Shown here: positions 14,714 to 23,445 of the stretch, one piece after another | Layout: every line of letters starts with the position of its first letter | Numbering within the stretch: the stretch's first letter is position 1 | From: a virus | Strand: one strand, 5' to 3' | Length of the DNA stretch: 59,965 nt | Virus record (IMG/VR): IMGVR_UViG_3300023174_000184 | Span: 1-59,965 of that record | The notes under the pieces: model-generated | What the model saw: only the letters and a program-made list of their open reading frames with translations | What the model was told of the DNA's origin: nothing | Databases searched by the model: none | Made by a program: the position numbers and the translations under genes

Positions 14714-15434
14714 ATGTACTCCATTCTTTTTTTTGCCATGCTTCATGACCATCATATTCCCAATTAATGCTACCATGTAAATGCTCTAATAACTTTTTAT
14801 GCATTAGTTCTGCTTCTTTCCCACCATAACAATAAAAATTGTTTTGCTTTGCTTGAATTGAATTGTTATATTTTTCATACCTAAACCTTGAAAAATTTAA
14901 TTTATTATCAATTTCAAGTACCTTCTTTATTGCTTTATTCCAAACTGCATATCCTGTATTATTTGCAATATATTCATATTTTTTAGTATATTTTTTAGGA
15001 TTTATATATTCTTCTTTTATTAAATCTAAAACACATTCTATAATTTTTGTATTTTTATTTGCAGCAAAAATAAATTGACAAATATTATCATTTTTTAAAT
15101 CTGTTGAAACAATAAAATCATATTCTTGACTAAACCAATTATCTAGTTTTTCATAACATATTGTATCAATATCAACATAAACTCCACCATTTATGAAGAT
15201 TGTTAAATATCTCCACAGATCTGCTTTCATTACATTAAATTTATAACTATTATAAATTTTTAACCATTCAGATCCAAATGATTCAAGAATAAATTTTTCA
15301 CGTTCCGATTTAGATACGTACCTATATTCCCATTCTGGATTAATTTTTTGCCAAGACTCTACATATTGTTTAATATCTGTTGGTAAATCTTTATATTCCC
15401 ATTCATGTGTTTGCCAAATTATTTTAGGAATCAT
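14706..15434 (-). CDS. GT32-type glycosyltransferase (DXD)
   Basis: 242 residues starting MIPKIIWQTHE, the classic N-terminus of the Gly_transf_sug/GT32 family. The DXD motif is in NGGVYVDIDT (Asp88, Asp90), which binds the metal and sugar nucleotide. The start at 15434 is chosen because GGGAAG lies 6 nt upstream; TTG 15452 and ATG 15440 are alternatives. It probably transfers a sugar to a phage or host glycan or protein. With the carbamoyltransferase and SGNH pair it may belong to one glycan-modification set, though those genes are 10 kb away. AT-rich like them. Confidence 0.9.
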   Translation of the reverse strand: MIPKIIWQTHEWEYKDLPTDIKQYVESWQKINPEWEYRYVSKSEREKFILESFGSEWLKIYNSYKFNVMKADLWRYLTIFINGGVYVDIDTICYEKLDNWFSQEYDFIVSTDLKNDNICQFIFAANKNTKIIECVLDLIKEEYINPKKYTKKYEYIANNTGYAVWNKAIKKVLEIDNKLNFSRFRYEKYNNSIQAKQNNFYCYGGKEAELMHKKLLEHLHGSINWEYDGHEAWQKKEWSTYE

Positions 15435-15549
15435 CTTCATCTTCCCAATCAAATGCTTCTGGAATATTTTTTAAAGTTATTATTGTCCAAGTTAATCCTG
15501 CTGCTGCTATTAATGACAACAAAAATAAATATTTTTTAATTTTATTCAT
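15424..15549 (-). CDS. Small membrane protein with acidic tail
   Basis: 41 residues, too short for most ORF tracks. MNKIKKYLFLLSLIAAAG gives a positive N-terminus and one membrane helix (about 7-25), followed by LKNIPEAFDWEDEDDS. The start ATG overlaps the stop of the HTH gene (ATGA), and its end overlaps the glycosyltransferase start region. The length, coupling and ordered acidic tail support a real gene of unknown function. Confidence 0.75.
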   Translation of the reverse strand: MNKIKKYLFLLSLIAAAGLTWTIITLKNIPEAFDWEDEDDS

Positions 15550-15701
15550 CTTTTTGATTTCCTTAATTCAAATTTTGCAAGATATACATACACAGTCTCT
15601 ACTGTGCATCCACACTCTTTTGCAATTTCTTCTGGTGTTTTTTTATCCATAAGGTATCTTTTACGCATAAAAGTTTCTGATGTATATAGTTTAGCAGCCA
15701 T
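15546..15701 (-). CDS. Small helix-turn-helix protein
   Basis: 51 residues. KRYLMDKKTPEEIAKECGC then TVETVYVYLAKFEL forms a tri-helical HTH of the kind used by sigma region 4 and small phage regulators. The 4-nt gap after the RuvC-like gene and the ATGA overlap with the next gene place it in the same operon. It may regulate late or terminase genes downstream; this is inference only. Confidence 0.75.
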   Translation of the reverse strand: MAAKLYTSETFMRKRYLMDKKTPEEIAKECGCTVETVYVYLAKFELRKSKR

Positions 15702-15705
15702 AATA

Positions 15706-16296
15706 TTATTTGTCAACTCCTATTGCTTTGTTCCAATTTTTTACTGCCCAATGACCAATACCACAAGCATCTGCTACATCATTATCACTAATAATTTTAT
15801 TATATTGAACACTAATAAATTTAATAGTTCTTTCTTTTCTTAAATCTCTTTCATACGTTTTATACCAAGATTCTGATTTGCCAGCATATTGTGCCCTAAT
15901 AAATAACTTTTCATCTTTTGATATTTTTTTATTACCAATAAAATTTTGCCAGGTTATTGGAGAAACTTTTCCAATTATACGAATACCTGATTGACCTGCT
16001 GCTCCAAGTAGTGCTCCCTGGACTAATGCTAAATCTGCAGCGGTTTTAGGACTATTCATAAAAACAGTATGCTCAATTATAAGTGCATCAACATTTACAA
16101 CATTATCAAAAAAACCTTTTGCTTTTCTACCAGCATCAATAACTTTTTCATAAATATCTTTACCCTCAAAAGTAATCTTTCCAACTTCCTTTAAATTGCC
16201 ACCATGAAATGTAGCATAGGCAAGACTATTGGTGCTTGCATCAATTGCACAGATTCTCTCTGGTTGCATTTCCAAACCCCATTTATTCTTGCTCAT
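15706..16296 (-). CDS. RuvC-like Holliday junction resolvase
   Basis: 196 residues from the ATG at 16296. The RNase H-like active site is visible: Asp19 in CAIDAST, Glu75 in LIIEHT, Asp173 and Asp176 in DNDVADACGIGHWA. This matches RuvC, which cleaves four-way junctions as dimers; in phage it clears branched DNA before packaging. It lies upstream of the terminase genes in the same run of overlapping genes, consistent with that job. Confidence 0.88.
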   Translation of the reverse strand: MSKNKWGLEMQPERICAIDASTNSLAYATFHGGNLKEVGKITFEGKDIYEKVIDAGRKAKGFFDNVVNVDALIIEHTVFMNSPKTAADLALVQGALLGAAGQSGIRIIGKVSPITWQNFIGNKKISKDEKLFIRAQYAGKSESWYKTYERDLRKERTIKFISVQYNKIISDNDVADACGIGHWAVKNWNKAIGVDK

Positions 16297-16573
16297 AATC
16301 AAAAAATCCTTTTACTTCTTTTATCATTTTATCAACTGCTTTTTTACTAACATTGCAGTTTGCACAAAACCCATCATCATTGTATATAGAAAGCGAAGTG
16401 CCACATCCACCAAGGCATAATCTTACTTTGCCTTTTCTTTTTTGCCTACTAGTTACCCTATATCTTTCAGCAATTTTTTCTTTTGTGGCAATATCTCTAC
16501 ATTCAACACTACAATAAATTTGATAACTTACTGTAGGTTTAAAGTGATTATCGCATCTATCACATAGTTTCAC
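16283..16573 (-). CDS. Double zinc-ribbon protein
   Basis: 96 residues from a GTG start. Two four-Cys clusters are seen: Cys4, Cys7, Cys21, Cys25 and Cys53, Cys57, Cys70, Cys73, joined by a basic linker (TSRQKRKGK). The pattern suggests nucleic-acid binding. It overlaps the Cas4-like gene by 14 nt and the RuvC-like gene by 14 nt. I do not recognise a named family. Confidence 0.8.
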   Translation of the reverse strand: MKLCDRCDNHFKPTVSYQIYCSVECRDIATKEKIAERYRVTSRQKRKGKVRLCLGGCGTSLSIYNDDGFCANCNVSKKAVDKMIKEVKGFFDYEQE

Positions 16574-17369
16574 TAAGCCCCTTCAAAGATTGAATCTTAA
16601 TTACACCTTCTCCAGCATCAGCACATGCTTTTTGAATTGGACATGTTTTACAAATCTTTGAGTTAGATCTATAATTTTTTGTTGGAAGTGTTCTATCAAC
16701 CCAAACTTTGCGAACATCTCTCATCCATTGGAATGTATCATCAATCCATTGGCGATAGTAATCTGTTATTTCTACTGGAAGAATAAGAAGTTCGTGATTG
16801 TTTTTATTTTCATAAATTAGTACACCCTTTGATTTCTTAAGAATCTTCATATAAATAAGCAATTGAATTAAGTGACCAGTCTTTGGCTTTAAAGCCTTCT
16901 TACGATACTCAAACCCTTCATTAAGCATTGTTTTGATTTCTCCAACGATTTCCTCGCCTTCCCAATCAAGCATTGCATCTCCATATCCAAAGATAGGAGG
17001 ATCATTATTAATAATCTTAAATTCTGTTGTTGGACCTTCATCTGATTCATAAATCTTTGCAATGCCAGAATCCATCATAGCCTGTTGAATTCTTTCATGA
17101 GATTTAGTTCCTGCAGTCATATTTGCTGCACCATAAGCATCTGCATTATCTTCAAATGTTTGACCATCAAATGCTAAATACCAATATCTTGGACATTCTC
17201 CATGACTATATGCAATAGTAGATGGAGCAAATGTTTTCTTTTGAGTATGCTTGGAAACACGCTTAATTGTATACCCTGATTGAATTTTTTCAATCATTGC
17301 CTTTGTATCTACAATTTCAGGTTCTTTTACTTCTTTAATCATTATCTGCTGTAGTAAATTTTTTGTCAT
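16560..17369 (-). CDS. Cas4/RecB-family Fe-S nuclease
   Basis: 269 residues. The PD-(D/E)XK core has GYGDAML (Asp131), GEIKT (Glu144, Lys146) and QLLIY (Gln169, Tyr173). Four cysteines for an iron-sulfur cluster sit at 59 (GECPR) and 240, 243, 249 (CKTCPIQKAC). This is the Cas4/AddB-type exonuclease layout. There is no CRISPR array nearby; phage Cas4 homologues in replication operons probably process DNA ends for recombination. It begins after an extended -10 promoter. Confidence 0.9.
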   Translation of the reverse strand: MTKNLLQQIMIKEVKEPEIVDTKAMIEKIQSGYTIKRVSKHTQKKTFAPSTIAYSHGECPRYWYLAFDGQTFEDNADAYGAANMTAGTKSHERIQQAMMDSGIAKIYESDEGPTTEFKIINNDPPIFGYGDAMLDWEGEEIVGEIKTMLNEGFEYRKKALKPKTGHLIQLLIYMKILKKSKGVLIYENKNNHELLILPVEITDYYRQWIDDTFQWMRDVRKVWVDRTLPTKNYRSNSKICKTCPIQKACADAGEGVIKIQSLKGLSETM

Positions 17370-17389
17370 TATATTCCCTTGTTTATATA

Positions 17390-17398
17390 ATTATATCA
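17390..17398 (-). promoter_or_regulatory. Extended -10 promoter TGATATAAT for the Cas4-like gene
   Basis: Sits in the short gap after the stop at 17402. The predicted start near 17383 gives a leader of about 14 nt with AAGGGA as ribosome site. Confidence 0.5.
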
Positions 17399-17401
17399 GG
17401 T

Positions 17402-17707
17402 TTAGCGCATAATATATTTGAGTGCTGCTACCAAGTCATTGATAGATTCTGCTGCCGTATAGTAAATATTTTTCTTTGCTCTATCGCTTTTATCAACATT
17501 AGCCATCCATGTAGCCTTAAAAGACATCTTTGCTGCAATAGCCTGTAATCTAACAATTTCTATAGTTGCAACGTTTAAAGGAATATCTGGTTTAATAATT
17601 AACTTAGCAATCATTGTTAAAGCAGCAGTTAATTCATCATCCTGCATATACTCAGCAATTTCTGCCAAACCATTTACCATATCAATTGTTGTTGCCTGTT
17701 GTTCCAT
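17402..17707 (-). CDS. Conserved helical phage protein
   Basis: 101 residues, mostly helical, with no Cys or membrane segment. Motifs include MVNGLAEIAEYMQDDEL and KNIYYTAAESINDLVAALKY. It overlaps the PD-(D/E)XK-like gene by 26 nt and sits inside the recombination block. Such proteins are seen beside replication genes of actinophages, but no function is known to me. Confidence 0.7.
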   Translation of the reverse strand: MEQQATTIDMVNGLAEIAEYMQDDELTAALTMIAKLIIKPDIPLNVATIEIVRLQAIAAKMSFKATWMANVDKSDRAKKNIYYTAAESINDLVAALKYIMR

Positions 17708-17993
17708 TTTTATACCCCTCTGTTAACTGTTCTAGCATTTCAACTTCAATTACTGCAAGTCTTACTTTTGCGTTACCCTCACCTAATACTAAAAATAATG
17801 CTGGATCATTACCATTTCTGATGGCATCAGTAACTGCTTTAGCCCAAATATCTTTGTTTACTGTAATTCCCTTTGGATATTCTTTAAAATCAACTGTAAA
17901 ATTTCTCCAAGTTGCATCACCTTTATGTGTATTACGCCCAGAGTTTTTGTGCTGTTTAGCACCAATTCTTTTAGACTCTGATCTTTCACTCAT
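17682..17993 (-). CDS. Possible PD-(D/E)XK nuclease (Holliday-resolvase-like)
   Basis: 103 residues from the ATG at 17993. SGRNTHKGDA, then FTVDFKEY followed by ITVNKDIWAKAV and ALFLVLGE, matches the GD...(D/E)xK...helix...strand order of small archaeal Hjc-like and phage PD-(D/E)XK nucleases. The candidate catalytic residues are the Asp of GDA and the Asp and Lys of DFK. The N-terminal part is basic (SESKRIGAKQHKNSGR). Its place between zinc protein and Cas4-like gene fits a recombination enzyme. The fold call is from motifs only. Confidence 0.55.
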   Translation of the reverse strand: MSERSESKRIGAKQHKNSGRNTHKGDATWRNFTVDFKEYPKGITVNKDIWAKAVTDAIRNGNDPALFLVLGEGNAKVRLAVIEVEMLEQLTEGYKNGTTGNNN

Positions 17994-18171
17994 CAATAAA
18001 ATCTTTTTTCTTTTTCTTTTGTGGTATCAATGAAACTTTTGAAAGATGTTTATCAGAACACATCCAAGACACATCACCGCTTGTAGACCATAATCTTGCA
18101 GAAAGAACTTCTTTATGGCATTGCTTGCATAAAAACTTTCCAGGAAATACTGTAAAATCTTTACTGGACAT
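17986..18171 (-). CDS. Small zinc-finger-like protein
   Basis: 61 residues from the ATG at 18171. Cys15, Cys18, Cys38 and His42 (FLCKQC and WMCSDKH) form a likely zinc site, followed by KVSLIP and a Lys-rich tail. The gene overlaps recA-like and nuclease genes on either side by a few nt. Function unknown; DNA-binding is plausible given the basic tail. Confidence 0.75.
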   Translation of the reverse strand: MSSKDFTVFPGKFLCKQCHKEVLSARLWSTSGDVSWMCSDKHLSKVSLIPQKKKKKDFIDE

Positions 18172-19177
18172 CAAACAACTTCTTCTTTAATGATTCTTGA
18201 AGATCTAAATCCTCACGAACTCTATTAATAAAACCATCACGACCTTGAACTTTAGTGCCATCTTCTAGTTGATACCAAGCACCTGTTCTATTTACTAGAC
18301 CAATGGATTCTGAGGTATCAACAAGATCACCAAGGCTATCAATACCAACAGCATCTCCCCTGAAATAAAAGTCATACTCACCAGACTGAAAACCAGGAGA
18401 AGTCTTAGAAAATTGTAACTCCCACCTAATCTTTCTACCAATCTTTTCTTCAATGAGTTTATCTCCAACATGAATTTTGCCCTTAATTGCTTGATTATCT
18501 GATTCTGACGAAAATAGTTTAATAACTGTAGAAGAATAAAACTTAGTAGCCTGACCACCAGTAGGCTGCTGGCTAGTATACATAGCACTAATATTATTAC
18601 GAGACTGACTAATAAGTACAAGCATAGTAGGCTTAACTTTATTATTAGCATAATTAAGCATTTTCCATGCATTACTAAAGTCTCTAGACTCCGCACCAAT
18701 TTGTTTTGTATTTTCAAGTTGTTTAAGTTCATCTGAATCCTTTTCAAAATATATTGCTGGAAGAAGTGAAGTAATGCTATCAATAACAATCATATCAACA
18801 CCAGCCTGCATAAGATTTGTTCCAATATCAACCATCTCATTAATAGTGCGACACTGAGAAACAATAAGTTTAGAAGTGTCTACACCAAGACCCTCTGCCC
18901 ACTTTTTATCATATGACATCTCAGCATCAATCCATGCACAAATCTTGCCTTCTTTTTGTGCTAAACCAATCATCTGTAAACATAAAGAAGATTTGGCTGA
19001 TGATTTTGATCCCCAAATAAGAACTTGACGACCATACGGAAGTCCACCATTTAATGCACGATTGAGTCCATAACTTGGTGTGGCTGCATACTCTGTTGCT
19101 GGAACATCGTCTCCAGACATAATAGTTTTACGTAGTTTTGGATTAAGTTGTGCCAGTACTTCTTCAATAGTTACCAT
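18161..19177 (-). CDS. RecA-like recombinase
   Basis: 338 residues. Walker A WGSKSSAKSS (about 55-64) carries Ala in place of the usual second Gly. Walker B DMIVIDSITSLLP follows, then the L1/L2 region (LISQSRNNISAMYTSQ, GGQATKFYSS) and an extended C-terminal part. It is intermediate in length between bacterial RecA and phage UvsX. It should form filaments on ssDNA and promote strand exchange. Start overlaps the MazG-like stop (TAATG). Confidence 0.92.
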   Translation of the reverse strand: MVTIEEVLAQLNPKLRKTIMSGDDVPATEYAATPSYGLNRALNGGLPYGRQVLIWGSKSSAKSSLCLQMIGLAQKEGKICAWIDAEMSYDKKWAEGLGVDTSKLIVSQCRTINEMVDIGTNLMQAGVDMIVIDSITSLLPAIYFEKDSDELKQLENTKQIGAESRDFSNAWKMLNYANNKVKPTMLVLISQSRNNISAMYTSQQPTGGQATKFYSSTVIKLFSSESDNQAIKGKIHVGDKLIEEKIGRKIRWELQFSKTSPGFQSGEYDFYFRGDAVGIDSLGDLVDTSESIGLVNRTGAWYQLEDGTKVQGRDGFINRVREDLDLQESLKKKLFDVQ

Positions 19178-19494
19178 TAAAATCTTACCCCATGTTTTTC
19201 TGGTCTAGTTAAATTAAATTTAGTCTTTTCTTCAAATGCATAATCCAAAGAAACTTTTGTATATCCTGCATCAACCATGCCAGCATAAAGATCTAGTGTT
19301 CGAATAATAATATCTGCAAACTCTTTTGCAATTTCTTCCTCACCTTTATCTTTACGAACTGCCTCAAGTACCTCTACAACTTCAGATGTAATCATCATTA
19401 ATTGCTTGGCAACAAATATATCATCAACATCTTTATCCCAAAAACCTTTTTCTACTGCAACCTTATGCAACTGTTCTGCTAAATCATCAAACAT
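19177..19494 (-). CDS. MazG-like nucleotide pyrophosphohydrolase
   Basis: 105 residues from the ATG at 19494. The MazG metal motif is clear: SEVVEVLEA (Glu38, Glu41) and EFADIIIR (Glu58, Asp61). Such single-domain proteins hydrolyse NTPs, dNTPs or alarmone-like nucleotides. In phage they may sanitise dNTP pools or lower host stress signals. Lies between polymerase and RecA genes with TAATG and 8-nt overlaps. Confidence 0.85.
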   Translation of the reverse strand: MFDDLAEQLHKVAVEKGFWDKDVDDIFVAKQLMMITSEVVEVLEAVRKDKGEEEIAKEFADIIIRTLDLYAGMVDAGYTKVSLDYAFEEKTKFNLTRPEKHGVRF

Positions 19495-22400
19495 GTATAT
19501 CCTCCAATGTAACTGTTCCATCTTTTGTTTTACCAAATTTAAACCTATATGCTTTGCCTTCTTCAAGTTTCATATATGCAGTAGCAAATGCTGTTGGAAA
19601 TACTGTTATAGAGTGTAAATCTCTTGAAGTATCTGCAAGAGTGAGAGAAGCCATCTTTTTACCAGCCTTAGTTATTCTTGGTTTAAAGGATACCACAAAC
19701 ATCTCATCTTCTTTATATGGCAATTGTTTATAACTTAAAAACTTAACTAGCGCATCTGAAGAACCTTTAATTTCATCTACTGGAACTGCTGAAACAATTC
19801 TATTATCACTTGCTAAAATCAAATATGTTTTACCTGTTTCAATAGTTGTTTGTTCTTCATCAAAAATACCAATAGATCCAGTCTTATCAAGTATTTCAAC
19901 TCTTGACCAACCAGTGCCACGCTTAATAGTTTTTACCATTCCCATTAAGATGTATGAACCCTTTTCTTCAAAGTCTTCAATCTCATTAATAAATGCATAA
20001 TAATGTGAAGGTATTGTAATATTAAACTCTGGAAGATTTAAATATTCATAAAGGTTTTCTTTGATCTCTTCATCATTACGTGGGTTATCTTGAAAAGTTG
20101 CAGCACCAATAACTCTCATAGCCTGTAATGCACGACTATTAACTCCATTACCTTTTGTAAATGTAAATTCTTCAAGTTCTTTATAAGATTTAAAAGGACG
20201 AGCAGCAATATATTTTTCAGCAATATTGTCTGAAATAAACTTAATTGCTGTTAATCCAAACCTAATACCCTTGCCTTCAATCTTAAAGTCTGCATCTGAA
20301 TCATTAATATGTGGTAACTTTACTGGAATGCCCATGCGCTTTGCTTCAATAAGGTACTCTGTTCGTCCATCTTTATCTTTTTCATTTTTAAGAAGTGCAA
20401 ACATAAATTCAAGAGGATAATGATACTTTAACCATGCTGTCCAGTATGAGACTGTTGAGTAGGCAACTGCATGTGACTTATTGAATGAGTATCCTGCGTG
20501 TGCTTCAAAGTCATGCCATAAATCAAGAGCATCGTTAGGAGCAATAAACTTACTAGCACCACTAATAAAACGATCTTTGAACTCATCAAACTCTTTAGCA
20601 TCTTTTTTCTTTCCAATGATTTTTCTAACTTTATCTGCTTCCGACATGGACATACCGCCAAGGTATACGCATGCTTGCATAACTTGTTCTTGGTAAAGAA
20701 CACAGCCATAAGTATCCTCCGTAAATTGTTTCATAATTTGATGAATATAAGACACATTTTGCTTGCCATGTTTACGAGCAATGTAGTCCTTACCAATAGT
20801 ATTAGCAGCACCTGGACGGACCAAAGCATTTGATGCTGCAAGTTCTGATAAGTTTTTAACACCCATCTTAACTAAAAGATTTGTATATGGAGTTGCTTCA
20901 CATTGGAACACACCTTTTGTATATCCATCAGAAAGCATTTGATATACATTTGCATCATCCATATTAATGTCTAATAGTTTAATATCTTTAAAGTGATTTT
21001 CTTTAATCATCTTAAGAGTGTCTTGAATAACGCTTAAAGTCTTAAGACCAAGTGCATCAATCTTAATCAAACCAATTTTTTCAGCCTCTTCCATATCAAC
21101 TGCAACTACTGGAATACGACCTTCAGAGCCAGTTACAGAGCGTGTCTCCATTGGTGCATACTTAAAGATAGGCTCTTTACTTGTAACAACTCCAGCAGCG
21201 TGAATACCTGTTCCCTTAATGCGACCTCTTAATTGATCTCCGTATACCTCTACTTCTGGATATTTTTCTCTAAACCATGCCGTGCTTTTTGAAGTACAGT
21301 ATTCATCCCAAGTATCAACCATCTTAAGAACTTTATTAACATCTGAAAGCGGAATATTAAATGCTCGTGCAACATCTCGTACAACACCCTTATCCTTAAA
21401 CTCTAAGAATGTAGAAATAGATGCAACATGTCTATACTGTCTAACTAAATAATCTTTTACCTCATCACGACGAGAGTCCTGAATGTCTGTATCAATATCT
21501 GGAAAGTCGTTGCGATCTGGATTAATAAAACGGAAAAACAAAAGACCATGTTTAATTGGATCGATGTCAGTAATACCAAGAGCATAACAAAGCAAAGAAC
21601 CTGCTGCAGATCCACGACCAGGACCAACAAGAATATCTTCTTTCTTTGCCCAAGCAATCATGCTACGAACAACAAGAAAGTACGGACCAAAATTTTTATC
21701 TTTAATAATCTTTAACTCTTCATCAAGTCTATCTAAATATTCTTGATTATTGTCAAGCCCACGCTCTGCTAAACCTTCAAGGGCAATTGCCTTTAACTCT
21801 TTGTCTGGATTTTTATATTGAACTGGAAGTAAATTAAGACCTTCCTTGATATTATAGTCCTCAACCTTGTTAGCAATCTCAATTGTTGAGGTGAACATTT
21901 CTTCATTTGTAAAACCTTGTTCAGCCATTGCTGCTTTCATTTCTTCATATGAAAGTAAATGAATATCAAAGTTTTTAAAACTCATCATTCTGTCTGCACC
22001 ATAAAGATAATCAAGACGATCCATTACATCTTCATGCTTTTGTGATTTATCATATGTTACATCTTTTTGTAACTTTGCATGAGTATTAAGAATAAGCATT
22101 AATTCTTGCATTTCTTTTTGACTTGTATCAGAGTGATGACAGTCTGGTGTTACTGCAGTTTTGACCCCAAATGACTTAGCCATTTCAAACAAAGCCTTGT
22201 TAATCTCAACAGGATTGTGTGGCATAACTTCAATATAAAAATCTTCACCAAAGTTCTCCTTAAACCATTCAACTTGCTTTTTAGCAAATGCATACTCTCC
22301 AACCTCAATTGCTTTTGCAATAAGTCCACTTTGGCATGCAGATAAAACAATAATTCCTTCTTTATACTTTTTTAAAACCTCATGATCAAATCTTGGCTTG

Positions 22401-22759
22401 CTATAAAAACCTTCAGTCCAAGCAAGTTCATTAATTTTGTTTAGGTTTTCTAAACCTTGTTCATTCTTAGCAAGAAGGACTATATGGAAGTAGTTGAGAT
22501 CAAGAGGTCCAGTACGATCCTTCTTCTCTTTTCTTTCAAATCTATCTAACGCAATATAGCCTTCTATGCCAAGAATAGGCTTGATGCCCTTTGCTTTTGC
22601 ATTGCGGTACAGTTCACGATGCCCAGATAAAGAACCATGGTCGGTGATAGCCAATGCTGGCATCCCTAACTCTACTGCACGGTTAACGTATTCTTCTGGA
22701 GTAGCAACACCATCCATAAGTGAATAGTGTGTATGGACATGCAAGCCAACGTAAGTCAT
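19487..22759 (-). CDS. dnaE: DNA polymerase III alpha subunit (C family, DnaE-like)
   Basis: 1090 residues. An N-terminal PHP domain (1-270) retains all nine metal ligands by my reading: His7, His9, Asp16, His41, Glu66, His92, Cys142, Asp206, His208. The palm has PGRGSAAGS (380-388), FPDIDTDI (Asp421, Asp423) and LIKIDALGLK for the third Asp. A helix-hairpin-helix region and a C-terminal OB fold follow. It replicates phage DNA. No separate epsilon exonuclease is seen, so the PHP domain may proofread, as in mycobacterial DnaE1. Confidence 0.95.
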   Translation of the reverse strand: MTYVGLHVHTHYSLMDGVATPEEYVNRAVELGMPALAITDHGSLSGHRELYRNAKAKGIKPILGIEGYIALDRFERKEKKDRTGPLDLNYFHIVLLAKNEQGLENLNKINELAWTEGFYSKPRFDHEVLKKYKEGIIVLSACQSGLIAKAIEVGEYAFAKKQVEWFKENFGEDFYIEVMPHNPVEINKALFEMAKSFGVKTAVTPDCHHSDTSQKEMQELMLILNTHAKLQKDVTYDKSQKHEDVMDRLDYLYGADRMMSFKNFDIHLLSYEEMKAAMAEQGFTNEEMFTSTIEIANKVEDYNIKEGLNLLPVQYKNPDKELKAIALEGLAERGLDNNQEYLDRLDEELKIIKDKNFGPYFLVVRSMIAWAKKEDILVGPGRGSAAGSLLCYALGITDIDPIKHGLLFFRFINPDRNDFPDIDTDIQDSRRDEVKDYLVRQYRHVASISTFLEFKDKGVVRDVARAFNIPLSDVNKVLKMVDTWDEYCTSKSTAWFREKYPEVEVYGDQLRGRIKGTGIHAAGVVTSKEPIFKYAPMETRSVTGSEGRIPVVAVDMEEAEKIGLIKIDALGLKTLSVIQDTLKMIKENHFKDIKLLDINMDDANVYQMLSDGYTKGVFQCEATPYTNLLVKMGVKNLSELAASNALVRPGAANTIGKDYIARKHGKQNVSYIHQIMKQFTEDTYGCVLYQEQVMQACVYLGGMSMSEADKVRKIIGKKKDAKEFDEFKDRFISGASKFIAPNDALDLWHDFEAHAGYSFNKSHAVAYSTVSYWTAWLKYHYPLEFMFALLKNEKDKDGRTEYLIEAKRMGIPVKLPHINDSDADFKIEGKGIRFGLTAIKFISDNIAEKYIAARPFKSYKELEEFTFTKGNGVNSRALQAMRVIGAATFQDNPRNDEEIKENLYEYLNLPEFNITIPSHYYAFINEIEDFEEKGSYILMGMVKTIKRGTGWSRVEILDKTGSIGIFDEEQTTIETGKTYLILASDNRIVSAVPVDEIKGSSDALVKFLSYKQLPYKEDEMFVVSFKPRITKAGKKMASLTLADTSRDLHSITVFPTAFATAYMKLEEGKAYRFKFGKTKDGTVTLEDIHV

Positions 22760-22762
22760 CTA

Positions 22763-23419
22763 TTACCAGTCAGTGTTGGTAGCAGTTGAAGTTGATGGAG
22801 TGTCAAACCCTAAATAGAACGCTTCTTGTTCTGCATAAGGAATCTTGTTAAGAGCCATCTCTAATGGATATGGCTTTACTTCTGCCCAGTTAAATGGCTC
22901 TGAGTCAGGTGCTGCTGGAATAAGTGTGTAATTAGTTTCAGTACCCTGACCATTACGCTTTAACTTCCAAAGAACATTTGAAATACTGCCTGTTTCCATA
23001 GCGTATTCTTTGATAGTGTTAAATGCAGACTGCTTGCTGATACCCATTGACCAGATAGCAACATATGGCTCTTCTACGCCATCATCTACAAGTACGTTGC
23101 AATAGAAACGTAGACGTGCTCTCCAGCCAGCCTTTGGATCTTTGCGGTGCATTTCTTCAGCCCAGTCACGACCTTCTGATTCCATTGTATCTACAGCCTT
23201 ACGCTTGTAGTCCTTTGGATTTGTGTGTTCCTTTACAACTAAGGCTAGACCACGTTCAGCATTGTAGTTTGCTGAGTCTTCATCTAGTTCTTCAATAAAA
23301 CGAATTTTTGCTGCTTGACCATCTGCTAACTTTAACCAACGAACCTTTGGCTTACTTCCGTCAAACTTTGGCTTGTCGAGTAGGGCGTTGATTGCTTTTA
23401 GTCCCTTTGTTACACTCAT
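22763..23419 (-). CDS. Probable phage single-stranded DNA-binding protein
   Basis: 218 residues. A short basic N-terminus (SVTKGLKAIN), then an OB-fold-like middle with KVRWLKLADGQAAKIRFIEE and RARLRFYCNVLVDDGVEEPY, and a C-terminal Ser/Thr/Asp tail ending DTPSTSTATNTDW. The layout resembles gp32-like SSBs with an acidic tail. It lies between primase and polymerase genes and has its own promoter, as expected of an abundant replication protein. The family assignment is probable, not certain. Confidence 0.7.
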   Translation of the reverse strand: MSVTKGLKAINALLDKPKFDGSKPKVRWLKLADGQAAKIRFIEELDEDSANYNAERGLALVVKEHTNPKDYKRKAVDTMESEGRDWAEEMHRKDPKAGWRARLRFYCNVLVDDGVEEPYVAIWSMGISKQSAFNTIKEYAMETGSISNVLWKLKRNGQGTETNYTLIPAAPDSEPFNWAEVKPYPLEMALNKIPYAEQEAFYLGFDTPSTSTATNTDW

Positions 23420-23445
23420 GATTTTCTCCTTTTGTTTTGTATTAT

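Noticed and set aside
16560-17369. Cas4 as a sign of a CRISPR system
   Set aside because: No repeats, Cas1 or Cas2 nearby; phage Cas4-like nucleases in replication operons are common.
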